DNA of 10,541 nt from Ignavibacteriales bacterium. GTDB taxonomy: Bacteria > Bacteroidota > Ignavibacteria > Ignavibacteriales > Melioribacteraceae. Location of the stretch: the NCBI GenBank assembly GCA_016929735.1, contig JAFGID010000175.1, forward strand, positions 1 through 10,541, given 5' to 3'. The notes below the pieces were generated by a model. The model made no database searches, had not been told where the DNA came from, and worked only from the letters and a program-made list of their open reading frames with translations. Made by a program: the position numbers and the translations under genes. This document shows positions 8,310 through 10,541 of the stretch, piece after piece (within the stretch, counting starts at the first letter, position 1; every line of letters begins with the position of its first letter).

Positions 8310-9062
8310 TTATCCAGTTTGTATAATATATCTTTTTATTCCCAACCATCCAATTTCTGGTGATCTTGCCCTAATTTCCACACATATTCTCCCTTTGATT
8401 TCTACGGGGATTCTGATTTCAATAGGAGTTCCAGCATATTGCCAGCTTATAACCGGTTGCCAGCCTTCAAATGAAGCTTTTATTTGTTTTTTTTCTATTT
8501 TCGCATATCGATAAACTAAGCTATCTAAATCAACTTCCGTCCGAATTATCATTATGATTTCTTGAGTAGGTAAAATATTCTCTTGATAATTTTGAAGGAC
8601 AGTTAGAGGAACATAAACAAGCTGTGTGTTGTCTTCATACCATCCGCATATCCCAATTCTATCAGATGTTAACTTTGCATCATAAAGTACATCTTTTAAA
8701 GGCCATTTTAATTTGTCTCTATAAGACAAATTACTATCCATTTGATAATATATCCTCGAATGGATAGCCTTAGCCCTTATATGTAATGTTTGATTAACAG
8801 GAACTACCGGAAAAACAGTTAATTCAATATTAGGTTTACATTCATATTTAATGGGATTAATCGTCAATGAAACGAGGTCTAGGTCATTCCCAACTCGTGC
8901 TTCATAAAATCCTTCACATCTGTTACCACGATCTTTATATCCTAAATAATCGTTAGTCGGCATAATTGAATGATTACAGTATGAAATATTTTGTGCAGCT
9001 ATTATGGGATGATAAAATAAACAACTTATAGCTATTAAAAAACAAATTATTGATTTATGCAT
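8310..9062 (-). CDS. Secreted cysteine-containing protein with RGNRCEG motif, function unknown
   Basis: The first intact gene of the block encodes 250 residues. Residues 1-23 form a signal peptide with likely cleavage after the Ala-Ala at 22-23. The mature protein has four cysteines (29, 49, 75, 139), an even number compatible with two disulfides in an oxidising compartment. The most distinctive stretch is DRGNRCEGFYE (44-54), followed by beta-strand-like segments; ICGWYED (138-144) and WQPVISW (201-207) stand out later. I have a vague sense that RGxRCEG recurs in uncharacterised exported bacterial proteins but cannot name a family. AGGA lies seven bases before ATG. The nearest good promoter is more than 500 bases upstream (9588-9616), beyond two small damaged frames, so the gene probably had a polycistronic origin; a weak local promoter in 9063-9137 cannot be excluded. 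Confidence 0.75.
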   Translation of the reverse strand: MHKSIICFLIAISCLFYHPIIAAQNISYCNHSIMPTNDYLGYKDRGNRCEGFYEARVGNDLDLVSLTINPIKYECKPNIELTVFPVVPVNQTLHIRAKAIHSRIYYQMDSNLSYRDKLKWPLKDVLYDAKLTSDRIGICGWYEDNTQLVYVPLTVLQNYQENILPTQEIIMIIRTEVDLDSLVYRYAKIEKKQIKASFEGWQPVISWQYAGTPIEIRIPVEIKGRICVEIRARSPEIGWLGIKRYIIQTG

Positions 9063-9137
9063 AATATAATCCTATTATTAATGAATAAACTATGAAGCTT
9101 TTGCTAGTTCTTTAACTGTATTTTAATTCACGGTGTT

Positions 9138-9359
9138 TTAAAATATTACAGCAGTTGCAGCTGTTATTTTTAACGAAACGTTATAGCCTAGTTTATATTG
9201 CTCAAAAAATATTCTTGAGTTTATGTAATCAATTGTTATTATATAGATTATAAAAAACAAAGGGGAAAAAATATGCTCAAAACTGCCATCAGAATAAGCA
9301 TTAAAAATAACATAACGAACTAATCTCACAAAATAGAGTTAATAAAACTTCCAACTCAT
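9138..9359 (-). pseudogene. Small hydrophobic protein gene with an in-frame TAA at codon 7
   Basis: An ATG at 9359 overlaps the TGA that ends the preceding small frame (ATGA), the usual geometry of translationally coupled genes. From it the frame reads MSWKFY, then TAA (9339-9341), then continues open as LYFVRLVRYVIFN and on to 9138, about 73 codons in all. The downstream part holds a strongly hydrophobic stretch (IFSPLFFIIYIITI) that would span the membrane, followed by a mixed tail ending AATAVIF. A GTG at 9329, just after the TAA, could serve as a restart giving 63 residues, but no ribosome site precedes it. I see a small membrane protein gene damaged by a nonsense change, or less likely a short gene starting at the GTG. 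The family is unknown. Confidence 0.4.
9148..9164. repeat. Hairpin at the 3' end of the small hydrophobic frame
   Basis: ACAGC and GCTGT pair around a 7-base loop. With single mismatches the stem extends outward through AT pairs on both sides. It straddles the last codons of the small - strand frame and could limit read-through toward the RGNRCEG gene, but lacks a clean T-run on the - strand. Confidence 0.25.
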
Positions 9360-9494
9360 TCACGGCGGTTTTGGTTTCGGTTTAATGGAATTAATTCTAA
9401 AAAATCGTCAGAAGTCACTTTGACTGAATTGTGTGATCGACTGAGTAAATTGTTTATGATTATTGATCGAAAGCTTTGAAAAGATACTAAACAA
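9356..9494 (-). pseudogene. Small protein gene, apparently interrupted by a +1 frameshift
   Basis: AGAGGTGAT (9498-9506), close to a perfect Shine-Dalgarno sequence, stands just before a TTG codon (9492-9494). The frame then reads FSIFSKLSINNHKQF and on to QFSQSDF, stopping at TGA (9408-9410), 28 codons. From GTG at 9416-9418 the +1 frame continues open as VTSDDFLELIPLNRN to a TGA at 9356-9358 that overlaps the next ATG. Both halves have ordinary protein composition, and skipping one A (9419, in CAAAG) would join them into a protein of about 45 residues. I read this as a small gene broken by one inserted base, or as programmed frameshifting. The +1 frame is also open upstream to about 9520 and could alone encode about 48 residues from a GTG inside the Shine-Dalgarno region. 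Confidence 0.38.
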
Positions 9495-9715
9495 TTTATC
9501 ACCTCTTTTAATAGAATTAAATTTATTCTTTAATACTTGATTGTTTAGCTCAATGACTCAATACGCTGCGTTCCAAATATGTGTGGTTATATAATAAAAA
9601 TAAATCAGAAAGTCAACATTTTTTTTATTTGTTTATTATTTTGCAGTGTTTTCTTCGGCAGGAGTGATACACAAAATTATGTTAAACAAATCCGATAATG
9701 TAATCAACTAACGAA
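9495..9715 (-). other. Intergenic region between the vapC end and the small frames
   Basis: This 221-base stretch holds the block promoter (9588-9616), its A-rich upstream tract and a direct repeat of CTCAAT (9549-9554 and 9557-9562, + strand reading) in the transcribed leader. The repeat could bind a regulator, but nothing else supports that. No terminator for vapBC is evident. Confidence 0.4.
9588..9616 (-). promoter_or_regulatory. Sigma-70-type promoter reading toward the gene block
   Basis: On the - strand TTGACT (9611-9616), a 17-base spacer and TATATA (9588-9593) form a near-consensus promoter. The 25 bases upstream of the -35 box are almost all A and T, with a run of eight As on the - strand, resembling an UP element. 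The start site would be near 9581, about 87 bases before the TTG of the first small frame and about 520 before the first intact gene. Confidence 0.55.
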
Positions 9716-10126
9716 TTAAGGAACAATAATAAAATAATCACAATGTTTGGGTTGGAATATTCGAAAATGACGATGATCGACAGTCAGGATACGTTGAATA
9801 TTCAGTCGCTCTGCAATTGCTACAATAGCACAGTCTACAAAATCAACCTGACTATCCGCATATTTCTCTAAAATTTCAGCAGCTCGTGGCAAATCGTTCA
9901 GATTAAAATGTTCGATTATTAACTCGCCCCTGTGAAGTGAATTCAGAAAATCGATCAAAACAGAATAACCAAGTTCTTTCAATACCATATAAGCAAGCTC
10001 AGGTAGAACAACATCGGGTAAAATCGGAGCCGATTCTGCTAATAAAGCCTCTGAACAAGATTTGTGCATTTCATCGTCTGCATCTAAAACAGCCAATAAA
10101 AAGCCAGTATCTAATAATCCACTCAT
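9716..10126 (-). CDS. vapC: VapC-family PIN-domain ribonuclease toxin
   Basis: PIN-domain toxins are Mg2+-dependent ribonucleases that cut tRNA, rRNA or mRNA when released from their antitoxin. Residue numbers here count from an ATG at 10141. The acidic active site is complete: Asp11 (LLDTG), Glu48 (LPELAY), Asp100 or Asp103 (VDFVDCAI) and Asp122 (TVDHRHF), in a protein of typical length. I prefer the ATG at 10126 (residue 6, giving 136 residues): it overlaps the vapB TGA in an ATGA arrangement and has GGAG nine bases before it, while the ATG at 10141 has a purine run only one base away. The overlap implies coupled translation, with antitoxin made first. The target RNA cannot be predicted. 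Confidence 0.88.
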   Translation of the reverse strand: MSGLLDTGFLLAVLDADDEMHKSCSEALLAESAPILPDVVLPELAYMVLKELGYSVLIDFLNSLHRGELIIEHFNLNDLPRAAEILEKYADSQVDFVDCAIVAIAERLNIQRILTVDHRHFRIFQPKHCDYFIIVP

Positions 10127-10377
10127 TCTGATAAGCTCCATCCCTCTCGTCGATTTGCAGCTTTCTTCAGTGTCGTTTCGACTTGTGTCGAAATATGTCC
10201 TTTACCACTATGACCAATTCCAATAAAGGAATATTTCTTTGACCTGGGAATTTGGAGCTGTAAGTAGTTTAGCAATGCCTCTTTTACCAGGGCTTCCGTT
10301 GTCATCAGCTTATTTTTAGCAATTTGCTTTACAGCCTTAACGATTTCTTCCTCAGCATGTATTGTAATTGTGGTCAT
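10123..10377 (-). CDS. vapB: VapB-type ribbon-helix-helix antitoxin
   Basis: The 84-residue product has the layout of a ribbon-helix-helix antitoxin. A short N-terminal strand (TTITIHAE, 2-9) is followed by two helices (about 10-22 and 26-40; TTEALVKEALLNYL). Such proteins dimerise to bind their operator through the strand. The C-terminal half (from about 45) is basic, polar and probably disordered until it wraps around the toxin. GAGG lies eight bases before the ATG. The gene precedes vapC with a 4-base overlap at the preferred toxin start. It follows a promoter with an inverted repeat, so autorepression by VapB or VapBC is the expected control. The call of RHH-type antitoxin is firm; VapB is by pairing with the PIN toxin. 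Confidence 0.83.
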   Translation of the reverse strand: MTTITIHAEEEIVKAVKQIAKNKLMTTEALVKEALLNYLQLQIPRSKKYSFIGIGHSGKGHISTQVETTLKKAANRREGWSLSE

Positions 10378-10415
10378 AACACTACCTCAATTTAAACAAC
10401 TTTTTTGTCAGTAAT

Positions 10416-10444
10416 ATAATACCATTTTTCATCAAAAATGTCAA
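10416..10444 (-). promoter_or_regulatory. vapBC promoter
   Basis: TTGACA (10439-10444), a 17-base spacer and TATTAT (10416-10421) on the - strand match the sigma-70 consensus nearly perfectly. The start site would lie near 10409, about 30 bases before vapB. The -35 box contains the TGA stop codon of the gene upstream. Confidence 0.8.
10423..10440. promoter_or_regulatory. Inverted repeat in the vapBC promoter, candidate operator
   Basis: CATTTTT and AAAAATG are perfect 7-base arms around a 4-base centre, filling nearly the whole -35/-10 spacer. Antitoxins of this class bind such palindromes, so occupancy here would exclude RNA polymerase. Confidence 0.6.
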
Positions 10445-10541
10445 GCTGAATTATATGAATTTTCAAGACGAATTGCATCGAGCCTATCTTTTTCTCTGCC
10501 AGCCGCTTTCTTATTAATTATAAGCTTGGGCTTGGATATTA
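10441..10541 (-). CDS. C-terminal tail of a nucleotidyltransferase-like protein, 5' part outside window
   Basis: An open - strand frame enters from the right edge and ends at TGA (10441-10443), giving 32 residues: ISKPKLIINKK, AAGREKDRLDAIRLE, then NSYNSA. The NKxAAGRxKDxxDxxxLE pattern is the familiar end of MNT/AbiEii-like nucleotidyltransferases and related DUF6036-type proteins, where it follows the catalytic core. Nothing of the active site is in view. Such genes are often found with or near toxin-antitoxin pairs in accessory regions. The frame is short, so the call rests on this motif alone. Confidence 0.55.
   Translation of the reverse strand, partial: ISKPKLIINKKAAGREKDRLDAIRLENSYNSA

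Noticed and set aside
7893..8514. Two overlapping + strand frames of 102 and 124 codons
   Set aside because: They lie opposite the two-helix membrane protein and RGNRCEG genes, which have better starts, a signal peptide or membrane helices, and tight operon spacing.
1090..10541. CRISPR array, tRNA or rRNA gene, or insertion sequence
   Set aside because: No regularly spaced repeats, cloverleaf, rRNA motif, transposase or paired terminal repeats were seen.

Overview
The window has three parts. The left edge (1-1089, + strand) is the end of an ordinary 12-helix MFS exporter with clearly higher G+C than what follows. The centre (1583 to about 9620, all on the - strand) is a very AT-rich block of co-directed genes whose products all appear to be exported or membrane-bound. 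The right edge (9716-10541, - strand) is a VapBC-type toxin-antitoxin pair behind the last 33 codons of a nucleotidyltransferase-like gene. The drop in G+C after 1090 and the neighbouring toxin-antitoxin and nucleotidyltransferase genes look like an accessory region. The organism is probably a Gram-negative, AT-rich environmental bacterium. A YCF48 propeller joined to a DUF1460 domain loosely suggests the FCB side of the tree (Calditrichota, KSB1, Ignavibacteria or Bacteroidota relatives), but nothing here fixes the phylum.

The central block reads right to left. A good promoter (9588-9616) with an A-rich upstream tract is followed by two small reading frames that the automatic calls largely miss. 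The first (9356-9494) has a near-perfect ribosome binding site but needs a +1 shift to be read through. The second (9138-9359) starts in an ATGA overlap with the first but has TAA at codon 7. Then come six intact genes: a secreted protein with an RGNRCEG motif (8310-9062), a two-helix membrane protein (7208-8305), a secreted trypsin-like serine protease with an extra C-terminal region (5342-7198), a membrane-anchored protein with two copies of a short domain (4727-5305), a probable lipoprotein sharing its C-terminal module with the protease (3320-4510), and a membrane-anchored YCF48 propeller fused to a DUF1460 amidase-like domain (1583-3286). Four junctions are 4 to 36 bases. One 216-base gap (4511-4726) contains a bulged GC-rich hairpin resembling an integron attC site.

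Taken together, a protease with an intact His-Asp-Ser triad, a possible peptidoglycan-cleaving enzyme, and four exported or anchored partners of unknown role suggest a cell-envelope module in which regulated proteolysis and wall cleavage may be linked. I do not recognise this gene set as a described system. The linkage is inferred from strand, spacing, shared location and the shared module, not from known function.

The vapBC pair has a textbook promoter with a perfect 7-bp inverted repeat filling its spacer, a good candidate for the autorepression operator. Its -35 box overlaps the stop codon of the gene upstream. The 493-base gap at 1090-1582 contains no gene I can support.
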